In this document: one piece after another, positions 1 to 6,463 of the stretch
How the letters are laid out: each line of letters starts with the position of its first letter
Position numbering within the stretch: the stretch's first letter is position 1
DNA from: an uncultured Acidobacteriota bacterium
GTDB taxonomy: Bacteria > Acidobacteriota > Thermoanaerobaculia > UBA5066
Length of the DNA stretch: 6,934 bases
Reading direction: 5' to 3'
Assembly (NCBI GenBank): GCA_937902605.1
Contig: CALFNC010000437.1
Location: forward strand, 1 to 6,934
Notes under the pieces: generated by a model
What the model was told of the DNA's origin: nothing
What the model saw: the letters and a program-made list of their open reading frames with translations, nothing else
Databases searched by the model: none
Position numbers and translations under genes: made by a program

Positions 1-81
1 ATCTACGCCGAGCACGAGGACCCGCAAACCGTGAGCCGGCTTCTCGACGAGACCGAGCAGGCGCTCCGCGCCCTCGCGTGA
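1..81 (+). CDS. C-terminal end of a probable phosphohexomutase (partial)
   Basis: Frame 1 is open from the first base and ends at the TGA at 79-81, giving 26 residues that begin IYAEHEDPQTVSRLLDE and end in ALRALA. An (R)IYAE(A/G) strand followed by an acidic turn and one amphipathic helix is the usual end of alpha-D-phosphohexomutases (phosphomannomutase, phosphoglucomutase, GlmM), where it follows the phosphate-binding SGTEP loop of domain 4. That loop and all catalytic residues lie outside the window, so the family assignment rests on this short tail only. The gene runs toward the minus-strand TPR gene, with 35 bases between their stop codons. It could be another protein with a similar terminal helix. 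Confidence 0.45.
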   Translation: MYAEHEDPQTVSRLLDETEQALRALA

Positions 82-116
82 CCGGCTGCCGGGTCCCGGG
101 TTCCCTCGTAACACTG

Positions 117-1235
117 CTACCCCTTGTCGACGACGACCGTGCCATTGCCGGTGAACCGGCAGAGCGGGCGGTCTCCGAGCTCGGCGTACCGAGCGCTCGG
201 CTCGACCGTCTCCGCGTCCAGTTCACCGATGTAGGCAACGACGTTCGCCGCCGCCATCAACAGCGGCTCGGCGGTGGAGACCGGCACTCGCTCGGGCTCC
301 GAGCCGACGGACATGGCGACCACGCCGTCCCCGAGGAACTTCAGAAACGGATAGGCTCCCGGGCGGTGGAATTCGAATGACGGGTCCTCGCGGAAGCCGA
401 GCGTGCTCTCGAATGCGAGGACCCGGCTCGGATCGACCGAGAGGAAGCCCCCTCCAGGCCCGATGAGGTAGGGCTGCCGGCTTCGGTGGGCGAGCAGGAG
501 GATTCCGTCACCGCTGGCCCGCAGAAAGAGACGTTCGAACGGCCCGGGAAGGCTCGTTTCGGGCTCGAGGACCGGGAAGCCCCTGCGACCCGTGATCGCG
601 TCCTGGCGCACCACGATTCCAGTCCCCGTCTTGGCCGACAGCAGCCCCCCGGCACTCACGAGGAACGGTCCGGACGGCTTCAGAGCGGCCTTGCCGAGCT
701 TCCCAGCCCCCGACCCGTTGACGGCGGCGCGGGCCAGGCGGGAGAGCGTATCGTCTTCCTCGCCGCCCACCATCCGCTCCGCTCCCGCTGCCCGGAAGTG
801 CTCGGCGGCCAGATCGCCCAATCCCAGCTTCTGGAAGACGAGGCCCAGCGTCAGGTGGGCCTTGCGGTGGGCCGGCGCAATCTGAATCACGTTCTCCAGC
901 GGCCCTTGGGCTTCCCCGAAACGGCCAGCCTTGAAGAGAATCAGACCGAGATTGAACAGGAGAGGCACCGAGGACGGGAAGGACGAGAGAACGTCACGCG
1001 TGATCGTCTCCGCGTCTTCGTAGTGGCCCAAGTGGAAGAGCGTGAAGGCGAGGTTCGCGAGGACCTCCGGCTCCTGCGCCCGGAAGCGTCGGGCGTCCTC
1101 GAGCTCGCGCCGTGCCTCCTCGTAATGACCCAGCCGGATCTCTTCCTTGCCCCGGTTCAGGTGCAGCAGGAAGATCCCCTGGTCGAAGAATGGAGCGGTC
1201 CGCCCCGGCCCCGGCTCGGCAGGACGCCCGCTCAT
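117..1235 (-). CDS. TPR repeat protein with C-terminal AIM24 domain
   Basis: This is a 372-residue protein without an obvious signal peptide, so probably cytoplasmic. Residues about 22-155 form four tandem TPR helix pairs. The repeat signature is clear in RLGHYEEARRELEDA, HLGHYEDAETITRDV, KAGRFGEAQGPLENV and KLGLGDLAAEHFRAA. After a polar linker (about 156-187), residues 188-372 resemble the AIM24 family: a glycine-rich beta-roll with the typical core GGFLSVDPSRVLAFESTLGF (261-280) and the typical end CRFTGNGTVVV (359-369). Bacterial AIM24 proteins have no settled function; yeast Aim24 is a mitochondrial inner-membrane organisation factor. TPRs usually bind partner proteins. The ATG at 1235-1233 overlaps the stop of the lytic transglycosylase gene as ATGA and has GGAGG two bases upstream, so translation is probably coupled. 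The stop is TAG. The TPR call is firm; AIM24 is by motif pattern only. Confidence 0.85.
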   Translation of the reverse strand: MSGRPAEPGPGRTAPFFDQGIFLLHLNRGKEEIRLGHYEEARRELEDARRFRAQEPEVLANLAFTLFHLGHYEDAETITRDVLSSFPSSVPLLFNLGLILFKAGRFGEAQGPLENVIQIAPAHRKAHLTLGLVFQKLGLGDLAAEHFRAAGAERMVGGEEDDTLSRLARAAVNGSGAGKLGKAALKPSGPFLVSAGGLLSAKTGTGIVVRQDAITGRRGFPVLEPETSLPGPFERLFLRASGDGILLLAHRSRQPYLIGPGGGFLSVDPSRVLAFESTLGFREDPSFEFHRPGAYPFLKFLGDGVVAMSVGSEPERVPVSTAEPLLMAAANVVAYIGELDAETVEPSARYAELGDRPLCRFTGNGTVVVDKG

Positions 1236-1996
1236 TTCCTCCGCCGGTTCTCTCCCGTCTCGACCCGCCCGAGGACGGGCTCGGTGCGAGGACTCTCGAT
1301 AGCGTTAGAGATCACCGCTCCTCCGTCGGAGCGTCCGAGCCGGACGGGCGCCGATGACCGGGGAGTACCAAGGCCCGCCGACACGGCAGTCGTGCGGCCG
1401 CGGAATCCTCCGCCCAAGAGCTGCCCACCGCCAGCGCCAGCGTATACCAGCATCGCGCGACGGATGTACTCGTGGGTCTCGGGGTATGGCGGCACACCGG
1501 AGTGCCGCTGGACCGCCCCCTCACCCGCGTTGTAGGCGGCGAGCACCAGGGGAAGGTCCCCGCGGAACATGACCATCAGATCGGCGAGATACGCGACTCC
1601 GCCCCGGATGTTCTCGACGGCGTCGTGGACGTTCTTCACGCCGTAGCGGAGGGCGGTCTGGGGCATCAGCTGCATCAGCCCACGCGCTCCCTTCCGGGAG
1701 ACCGCCCGCGGGTTGAAGTTCGATTCGACCAGGATCACGCTCTTGACGAGCCTCGCATCCAGTCCGCGCCTCGACGAATGCTCCTGGATCGCCTCGTCGA
1801 AGGGGGTCGTGGCGTCCTTGCGGGAGAGGAGGTACCCGTCGCTCGGCGTACGGCCCTTCACCAGCCAGCCGCTCCCGACATCGTTGAAGATCGTGATGGA
1901 GCCGTTGGAGCGCCGAAGAATCTGGACATCGCCCTTCGCGTCCGTCGCGAAAACACCACACGACACCACTAGGCACAAAACGCCTGCGGCCTTCAT
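1232..1996 (-). CDS. Secreted lytic transglycosylase (SLT domain)
   Basis: This 254-residue protein probably cleaves the MurNAc-GlcNAc bond of peptidoglycan in the periplasm. Residues 1-20 look like a signal peptide with a short hydrophobic core and possible cleavage after VFA17 or TDA20. VVSC (10-13) also fits a lipobox, but the preceding core would be very short. Residues about 24-48 (VQILRRSNGSITIFNDV) resemble the small DUF4124-like strand module common ahead of SLT domains. The SLT domain spans about 65-180: the catalytic glutamate is E91 in ILVESNFNPRAVS, followed by GARGLMQLMP (103-112), AAYNAGEGAV (153-162) and a final Y177. The remaining 75 residues are rich in Gly, Arg and Ser and look disordered. 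There is no usable Shine-Dalgarno sequence: GGAG abuts the ATG, while TATAAT lies eight bases upstream. The gene follows alaS after 36 bases and overlaps the TPR gene by four. The exact transglycosylase family is not resolved. Confidence 0.92.
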   Translation of the reverse strand: MKAAGVLCLVVSCGVFATDAKGDVQILRRSNGSITIFNDVGSGWLVKGRTPSDGYLLSRKDATTPFDEAIQEHSSRRGLDARLVKSVILVESNFNPRAVSRKGARGLMQLMPQTALRYGVKNVHDAVENIRGGVAYLADLMVMFRGDLPLVLAAYNAGEGAVQRHSGVPPYPETHEYIRRAMLVYAGAGGGQLLGGGFRGRTTAVSAGLGTPRSSAPVRLGRSDGGAVISNAIESPRTEPVLGRVETGENRRRK

Positions 1997-2004
1997 CTCC
2001 GGGG

Positions 2005-2010
2005 ATTATA
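2005..2010 (-). promoter_or_regulatory. Perfect TATAAT -10 box upstream of the lytic transglycosylase gene
   Basis: On the minus strand TATAAT lies inside the 36-base alaS-slt gap and ends eight bases before the ATG. Transcription starting about seven bases after it would begin at 1998-1996, at or just before the start codon, which implies a leaderless or nearly leaderless mRNA. No good -35 hexamer is present at 16-18 bases: the candidates are GGCCCT, AGGCCC and GAGGCC. An AT-only hexamer in such GC-rich sequence is notable, but the promoter is inferred from sequence alone. Confidence 0.45.
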
Positions 2011-2014
2011 TGAG

Positions 2015-2025
2015 GTTCCGGGAAC
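2015..2025. repeat. 11-base perfect palindrome GTTCC-G-GGAAC upstream of the slt -10 box
   Basis: Arms of five bases around one central base lie four bases upstream of the TATAAT box, where a -35/-10 spacer would be. The spot would suit an operator for a dimeric repressor or activator. I do not recognise the site as belonging to a known regulator, and a five-base arm can arise by chance. Confidence 0.3.
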
Positions 2026-2032
2026 GAGGGCC

Positions 2033-4738
2033 TCAGCGATCCGCCGGGACCAGCCGCTCCCTGGCCTTCGAGAGGCCTGCCTGGAGGGCCTCCCCGATTC
2101 TCGTGGCGTCTTTTCCACCGGCTTGCGCCAGGTCGGGTTTGCCGCCACCCTTGCCGCCGACAACCGGCGCCATCGCCTGAGCGAGCTCGTGCGCGGAGAC
2201 CCGGCCGGTGAGGTCGGGCGTAACCGCGGCAAGAAGGGTCACCTTCCCCTCGTGCTCGGTGCCGATCAGAACGACTCCCGACTTCAGCTTGCCGCGGAAG
2301 GTGTCGGCCAGGTTTCGGAGCTCGTTCACGGGTAGCGAGGGCACCTGCCGTGTGAGGACCTTGACGCCGCCGACCTCCTCGACATCCGCCTCCCCACGGG
2401 ATTCCGCCGCGCCTCCGCCCGATGCCAGCTGGACCTTCAGTCGAGCGATCTCCTTCTCGTGATCGCGGAGGCGGTGAGAGAGATCTCTCACCTTCCCGGC
2501 CAGCTCCTCGGGGGTCGCTTGGAGGAACTCTAAGAGCTCCCCGATGATCACCTCGTCCCGTGAAAAGCGTTCGACGGCGCCGAGCGCGGTCACCGCCTCG
2601 ATCCGACGGACCCCGGCTGCGAGTCCCTTATCCGAGATCACCTTGAACGCCCCGATCTCCCCGGTCCTCTCGACGTGGCAGCCGCCGCACAGTTCCGTCG
2701 AGAACCCGGGGACATCGACGACGCGGACCCGCTCGCCGTACTTCTCGCCAAAGAACATCATCGCGCCCGTCGCCTTTGCCTCGTCCATGGACATCTCCGC
2801 CTTGGCGACTGGGACGTCCCGGAGAACCTCCTCGTTGACGAGCCTTTCGATCGCGGTGATCTCCGCCGCCGTCGTCGGGCGGCTCGCCGCGTAGTCGAAC
2901 CGGAGCCGATCCGGGGCGACGAGCGACCCCATCTGCCGGACCGTCTCCCCGAGGACCTTCCGGAGCGCGGCGTGGAGAAGGTGCGTGCCAGTGTGGTTGG
3001 CCTGGGTCCTCCGGCGCGCCCACTCGTCGACCTTCATGTCGACATGACGGCTCTCGCGATGATCAACGTAGCCTGGGAACCGGCCTTCTTCGACTCGAAT
3101 CCGATGCAGAGTCCATCGACCCGCGGGACCCTTCTGAACATCAAGAACCACAGCTCGACCGCTGCTCCACAGCATCTCGCCGACATCGCCGACCTGTCCG
3201 CCGCCTTCAGCGTAGAAGACGGTCCTCTTGGTAACGACAATCGCCTCATCGCCGACCTGCAGCTCATTAACCCAGAGCACCCCGTCCTTGAACACGCCGA
3301 GGACTTCGGCTCCAGCGAGGGATAGGAAATCCTGCTCCGGATGGCCCCGAAACGTGGTCTCCCAGTCCGCACCTCCCTCAAGCTGCTTACCTTCCTCCCC
3401 GAATTTCGATGCCGCCTTCGACCGCTTGCGCGCCGACGCCATCCCCTTCTCGAACCCGGCCCGGTCGACGCTCACCCCCTCATCGAGAGCCAGCTCCTCG
3501 ATCAGGTCGAGCGGGATGCCAAACGTGTCGTAGAAACGGAAGACGGTGTCGCCCGACAACGAAGACTCGCCCCGCCGCCGAAGGTCCGAGATCGCCTCGC
3601 CGACGCGGTCCGCGCCGGCCGACATGGTCTTGACGAACCGCACCTCCTCGTCGTGGAGCATCTTCTCGAGCGCCAGGACCCGCTCACCGAGCTGATCCGA
3701 CTTCTCGAAGTAGGTCCCCAGGAAGACCCAGACGACCGGGTCGACCAGCTCGTCCAGAAACGGCCGCTCGATACCGAGACGTCGCCCGTATCGCGCGGCG
3801 CGACGGATGATCCGGCGCAGGACGTAGCCGCGTCCCTCGTTTGATGGCATGACGCCGTCCGTCATGAGCATCGTGGCGGCGCGGACGTGGTCGGCGATCA
3901 CCCGGAACGGCGCGTCCTCGACCGCCATCCCACCCAGGTACGACCGGCCAGAGATCTCCTCGATCCGCGCGATGAGCGGCGCAAAGAGGTCGGTGTCGTA
4001 GTTGTTGTTCTTCCCTTCGAGGAGGGCCGTAATCCGCTCGAGGCCGGCCCCCGTGTCGACCGACGGCTTCGGGAGCGGCGACGTCTTCCCCGAGGCGTCC
4101 CGGTCGTACTGCATGAAGACGAGGTTCCAGATCTCGATGACCCGGTCCCCCTTCCCGTTCGGCTGGTCGTCGCCAGGCACGGCCGGGCCCTGGTCGTAGT
4201 GCAGCTCGGAGCAAGGCCCGCAAGGCCCGGTGTCCCCCATCGACCAGAAGTTGTCCTTCTCGCCGAACCGGAGGATCCGCTCTTTCGGGAGGTGCCGCTC
4301 CCAGAGCGCCGCGGCCTCGTCGTCGTCGAGATAGACAGTCGCCCACAGGTGCGATGGGTCGAGCCCATACCACTTCGGGTCCGTCACCAGCTCCCAGGCG
4401 AACTCGATGGCGTCCTTCTTGAAATAGTCGCCGAAGGAGAAGTTCCCGAGCATCTCGAAGAACGTGTGGTGCCGGGCCGTGTAGCCGACGTTGTCGAGGT
4501 CGTTGTGCTTTCCGCCCGCCCTCACGCACTTCTGGGCGGTCGTGGCGCGCGTGTAGGCGCGCGTCTCCCTCCCGAGGAACAGGTCCTTGAACTGGTTCAT
4601 CCCGGCGTTCGTGAAGAGGAGGGTCGGATCCTCCGCCGGGACGAGGGACGACGAGGGCACCCGCCGGTGCCCCTTGGACTCGAAGTACGAGAGGAATTTT
4701 TCCCGGACCTCCCACGAGGTCCACGTCTTAAGGGTCAT
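2033..4738 (-). CDS. alaS: Alanyl-tRNA synthetase
   Basis: This class II synthetase charges tRNA-Ala with alanine and edits mischarged Ser- and Gly-tRNA-Ala in the cytoplasm. At 901 residues it is slightly longer than the usual 870-880. The catalytic core covers about 1-250, with motif 1 near EDPTLLFTNAGMNQFKDLFLG (37-57), motif 2 at HHTFFEMLGNFSFGDYFK (90-107) and motif 3 at DTGAGLERI (228-236). The tRNA-recognition helical region follows to about 460. The editing domain has FYAEGGGQVGD (508-518), HTGTH (H582, H586) and CGGCH (C684, H688), which together make the conserved zinc-binding set. A short coiled linker (about 750-772) leads to the C-Ala/DHHA1 domain with the glycine-rich GGKGGGKPDLAQAGG (861-875). 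No key residue is missing. The ATG lies inside the end of recX (11-base overlap); AAAGG sits 11 bases before it, so translation may be partly coupled. The stop is TGA. Confidence 0.99.
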   Translation of the reverse strand: MTLKTWTSWEVREKFLSYFESKGHRRVPSSSLVPAEDPTLLFTNAGMNQFKDLFLGRETRAYTRATTAQKCVRAGGKHNDLDNVGYTARHHTFFEMLGNFSFGDYFKKDAIEFAWELVTDPKWYGLDPSHLWATVYLDDDEAAALWERHLPKERILRFGEKDNFWSMGDTGPCGPCSELHYDQGPAVPGDDQPNGKGDRVIEIWNLVFMQYDRDASGKTSPLPKPSVDTGAGLERITALLEGKNNNYDTDLFAPLIARIEEISGRSYLGGMAVEDAPFRVIADHVRAATMLMTDGVMPSNEGRGYVLRRIIRRAARYGRRLGIERPFLDELVDPVVWVFLGTYFEKSDQLGERVLALEKMLHDEEVRFVKTMSAGADRVGEAISDLRRRGESSLSGDTVFRFYDTFGIPLDLIEELALDEGVSVDRAGFEKGMASARKRSKAASKFGEEGKQLEGGADWETTFRGHPEQDFLSLAGAEVLGVFKDGVLWVNELQVGDEAIVVTKRTVFYAEGGGQVGDVGEMLWSSGRAVVLDVQKGPAGRWTLHRIRVEEGRFPGYVDHRESRHVDMKVDEWARRRTQANHTGTHLLHAALRKVLGETVRQMGSLVAPDRLRFDYAASRPTTAAEITAIERLVNEEVLRDVPVAKAEMSMDEAKATGAMMFFGEKYGERVRVVDVPGFSTELCGGCHVERTGEIGAFKVISDKGLAAGVRRIEAVTALGAVERFSRDEVIIGELLEFLQATPEELAGKVRDLSHRLRDHEKEIARLKVQLASGGGAAESRGEADVEEVGGVKVLTRQVPSLPVNELRNLADTFRGKLKSGVVLIGTEHEGKVTLLAAVTPDLTGRVSAHELAQAMAPVVGGKGGGKPDLAQAGGKDATRIGEALQAGLSKARERLVPADR

Positions 4739-5192
4739 CGGGGGATTCGCCTTTCTTGCGGAGCGCCTCGAGCACGGCGGCTACCGAGAAGCCGCGTCGG
4801 ACGAGATGGTCGAAGAGTTTCTTCGACGTAGCCGCCGGCGTCAAACCGACCGGAAGAGTCCTCGCCTTCCGGTCGAGAGCCCCTCGGAGCGCCGCCCGCT
4901 CGTCTTCCGCCGGAATCTTGGCGAGGGCGCCGTCGATATCGTCCCGCCCCAGGCCGCGGCTCCGGAGCTCCGAGGCGATCCGGTTCCTCCCCATCCCGCG
5001 CCCGGTCCGGGACCTGGCGAGGGCATCCGATGTTGCCGCGTCGTCGACGAGGCCCGCTGCCGTCAGCGCATCCAGGACTTGCTCGACCTCGGCCGCTTCG
5101 AAGCCCTTGCGCCGAAGCTTCCGCGCCAGCTCCCGCCTCGCGTGGGCGCGCCGGGCGAGGTACGCGAGCGCGGCCTCGCGACAGGATGTCAA
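4728..5192 (-). CDS. recX: RecX regulatory protein
   Basis: RecX binds RecA filaments and limits RecA activity in recombination and the SOS response. The 154 residues are all-helical and carry the three tandem three-helix repeats of the family, at about 6-47, 50-92 and 97-146. Diagnostic stretches are ALAYLARRAHARRELARKL (9-27), GLVDDAATSDALARSR (47-62) and GMGRNRIASELRSRGL (66-81), which match the typical 'GLLDD..FA..' and 'G..RI..EL..RG' patterns. The length is near the usual 150-170. The start is most likely TTG (5192-5190), overlapping the pilT stop as TTGA. No ATG or GTG upstream fits and the conserved first helix begins about eight residues in, so a later start would cut it. No Shine-Dalgarno sequence precedes the TTG, and a small hairpin fills that place. 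The stop (TAA) lies inside alaS. recX next to alaS is a common arrangement; recA is not in the window. Confidence 0.93.
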   Translation of the reverse strand: MTSCREAALAYLARRAHARRELARKLRRKGFEAAEVEQVLDALTAAGLVDDAATSDALARSRTGRGMGRNRIASELRSRGLGRDDIDGALAKIPAEDERAALRGALDRKARTLPVGLTPAATSKKLFDHLVRRGFSVAAVLEALRKKGESPDDP

Positions 5193-6364
5193 GGCTGGTT
5201 CGAGAAGTCGAACGGGGACTCTTCCTGAAGCGGGTTCATCTCGTCGGGCGCCTTCATCGACGCCTCCATCTGCTCCTGCGAGATGTCCGAGGTCGACTGG
5301 ATCCCCTGGATCTTCAGCTTGAACTCGTTCGGGTTGGTCGACCGCCGGATGGCCTCCTCCAGCGCGATGAGGCCCGCCTTGTAGAGCTGGTAGAGGGACT
5401 GGTCGAAGGTCTGCATCCCGTACTGCGACGTCCCGGTCTTGATCGCGTCGTGGATGTACTTCGTCTTATCTTTGTTCTCGATGCAGTCCCGGATGTAGTT
5501 GGTCGAGATCAGGATCTCCACGGCCGGGACCCGTCCCAGCCCGTCCGCGCGTGGGAGCAGCCGCTGGGAGACGACGGCCTTCAGGACCGCGGCGAGCTGG
5601 AGCCGGATCTGCTTCTGCTGGTGGGGCGGGAAGACCGAGATGACACGGTTCACCGTCTCCGTCGCGTCCATCGTGTGGAGTGTGGAGAGGACCAGGTGCC
5701 CGGTCTCGGCGGCCACGAGAGCGGTTTCGACCGTCTCGAAGTCGCGCATCTCACCGACCAGGATCACGTCCGGGTCCTGCCGAAGGGCGGCTCGCAGCGC
5801 GGACGAGAACGACCGCGTGTCCACCTCGAGCTCCCGCTGGTTCACGATCGACTTCTTGTCACGGTGGAGGAACTCGACCGGGTCCTCGACCGTCATGATG
5901 TGCTCGGCCCGCGTCGCGTTGATGTAGTCGATCATCGCGGCGAGGCTGGTCGACTTCCCCGAGCCGGTCGTCCCCGTCACGAGGATCAGCCCTCGGGTCT
6001 CCTGGCAGATCCTTTCGACGATCGGCGGCAGCAGCAGCTCTTTTACCGGCTGGATCCGGGCCGGGATGACGCGGCAGACCATGCCCACCGTCCCGCGCTG
6101 CTGGAAGATGTTGCAGCGGAACCGTCCGAGGCCCGGCACCGAATAGGCGATGTCGATGTCGAAGTTATTCTTGAACTTCTCTTTCTGGCGAGACGACATG
6201 ATCGAGAACGCCATCGCGATCGTGTCTTCCTGCATGAGGCGCTTGAGGTCGGACAGGGCGATCAGGTCCCCGTCCACACGGATGATCGGGTGGGCGCCGA
6301 CCTTCAGGTGGAGGTCGGATGCCTTCCGCTCGACCGCGATCTTGAGGAGATCGTTGATGTGCAT
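5189..6364 (-). CDS. pilT: Type IV pilus retraction ATPase PilT
   Basis: PilT is a hexameric inner-membrane-associated ATPase that drives pilus disassembly, giving twitching motility and aiding DNA uptake. In this 391-residue protein the N-terminal PAS-like domain carries ASDLHLKVGAHPIIRVDG (15-32). The RecA-like domain has Walker A GTTGSGKST (131-139), the Asp box TVEDPVEF (158-165), Walker B DPDVILVGEMRD (197-208) and the His box HLVLSTLHT (223-231). The C-terminal regulatory part has NYIRDCIENK (289-298) and TSQYGMQTFDQSLYQLY (312-328) instead of the AIRNLIRE form of pseudomonad PilT. A polar, acidic tail (about 356-391) extends beyond the core. The ATG at 6364-6362 has GGAAGG six bases upstream. 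A likely promoter lies in the 99-base divergent gap. pilT is the first gene of the minus-strand run and overlaps recX by four bases. PilU is an alternative name for such paralogues, but the sequence fits PilT better. Confidence 0.97.
   Translation of the reverse strand: MHINDLLKIAVERKASDLHLKVGAHPIIRVDGDLIALSDLKRLMQEDTIAMAFSIMSSRQKEKFKNNFDIDIAYSVPGLGRFRCNIFQQRGTVGMVCRVIPARIQPVKELLLPPIVERICQETRGLILVTGTTGSGKSTSLAAMIDYINATRAEHIMTVEDPVEFLHRDKKSIVNQRELEVDTRSFSSALRAALRQDPDVILVGEMRDFETVETALVAAETGHLVLSTLHTMDATETVNRVISVFPPHQQKQIRLQLAAVLKAVVSQRLLPRADGLGRVPAVEILISTNYIRDCIENKDKTKYIHDAIKTGTSQYGMQTFDQSLYQLYKAGLIALEEAIRRSTNPNEFKLKIQGIQSTSDISQEQMEASMKAPDEMNPLQEESPFDFSNQP
5198..5213 (-). repeat. Perfect 6-bp hairpin just before the recX start
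   Basis: In the transcript, GUUCGA and UCGAAC pair around a CUUC loop. The stem ends five bases before the TTG start codon of recX, where a ribosome-binding site would normally be. It lies within the last codons of pilT (residues FDFSN). Ribosomes finishing pilT would melt it, so it may make recX translation depend on pilT translation. That effect is inferred; the inverted repeat is seen directly. Confidence 0.4.
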
Positions 6365-6370
6365 GGCTTC

Positions 6371-6376
6371 CCTTCC
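6371..6376 (-). promoter_or_regulatory. Ribosome-binding site of pilT
   Basis: GGAAGG on the minus strand lies six bases before the pilT ATG and is preceded by CA in a purine-rich run. It is the best-spaced Shine-Dalgarno sequence in the window and supports the chosen start. Confidence 0.7.
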
Positions 6377-6410
6377 TGCGCCTCGGGTCTCGGCAGCATT
6401 CTGTACTGGC

Positions 6411-6426
6411 GGGAGGATAGGCTCCC
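6411..6426. repeat. Inverted repeat GGGAG-N6-CTCCC over the pilT -10 element
   Basis: Five-base arms at 6411-6415 and 6422-6426 flank a six-base centre. The proposed pilT -10 hexamer (6414-6419) lies across the left arm and centre. A dimeric regulator bound here would block the promoter. No known operator is recognised, and the arms are short. Confidence 0.3.
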
Positions 6427-6443
6427 AGACCGCGGCCGGTCAA
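6414..6443 (-). promoter_or_regulatory. Probable sigma-70 promoter of pilT
   Basis: On the minus strand TTGACC (6443-6438, five of six matches to TTGACA) is followed after 18 bases by TATCCT (6419-6414, four of six to TATAAT, fitting TANNNT). A transcript would begin near 6407 and have a leader of about 43 bases that contains the pilT ribosome-binding site. It would serve pilT, recX and alaS, which overlap without gaps. The rest of the 99-base gap (6365-6463) holds the start signals of the divergent nucleotidyltransferase gene and no other gene that I can see. Confidence 0.5.
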
Positions 6444-6450
6444 CGCGCCG

Positions 6451-6456
6451 TAAGAT
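6451..6456 (+). promoter_or_regulatory. Possible -10 box (TAAGAT) for the nucleotidyltransferase gene
   Basis: TAAGAT fits the TANNNT form of a -10 hexamer and ends seven bases before the GTG start codon at 6464. Initiation would therefore fall at about 6463, at the start codon itself. There is no purine-rich Shine-Dalgarno sequence between it and the GTG. No convincing -35 is seen: GACCGC lies at 17 bases and is a poor match. The box would be only eight bases from the pilT -35, so the two divergent promoters would overlap. Confidence 0.35.
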
Positions 6457-6463
6457 ACGCTCC

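Noticed and set aside
79..116. A possible bidirectional terminator between the convergent genes (CCGG-CTG-CCGG and overlapping repeats)
   Set aside because: The stems are only four to five bases, mutually exclusive, and have no T-tract on either strand.
486..1535. A 349-codon plus-strand open frame antisense to the TPR and slt genes
   Set aside because: It resembles no family, crosses two well-supported minus-strand genes, and is rich in Arg and Pro, as expected of a mirror frame in GC-rich DNA.
3061..3360. A stretch of alaS that seems less GC-rich, possibly a recombination patch
   Set aside because: I counted 181 G/C of 300 (60 %), and other alaS lines vary from 58 to 68 %, so it is within local variation. 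The protein is continuous and normal there.
3684..4831. Long open frames on both strands over the 5' half of alaS (3684-4724 minus, 3887-4831 plus)
   Set aside because: The alaS frame carries every expected AlaRS motif. The others are Arg/Gly/Pro-rich shadows without recognisable domains.
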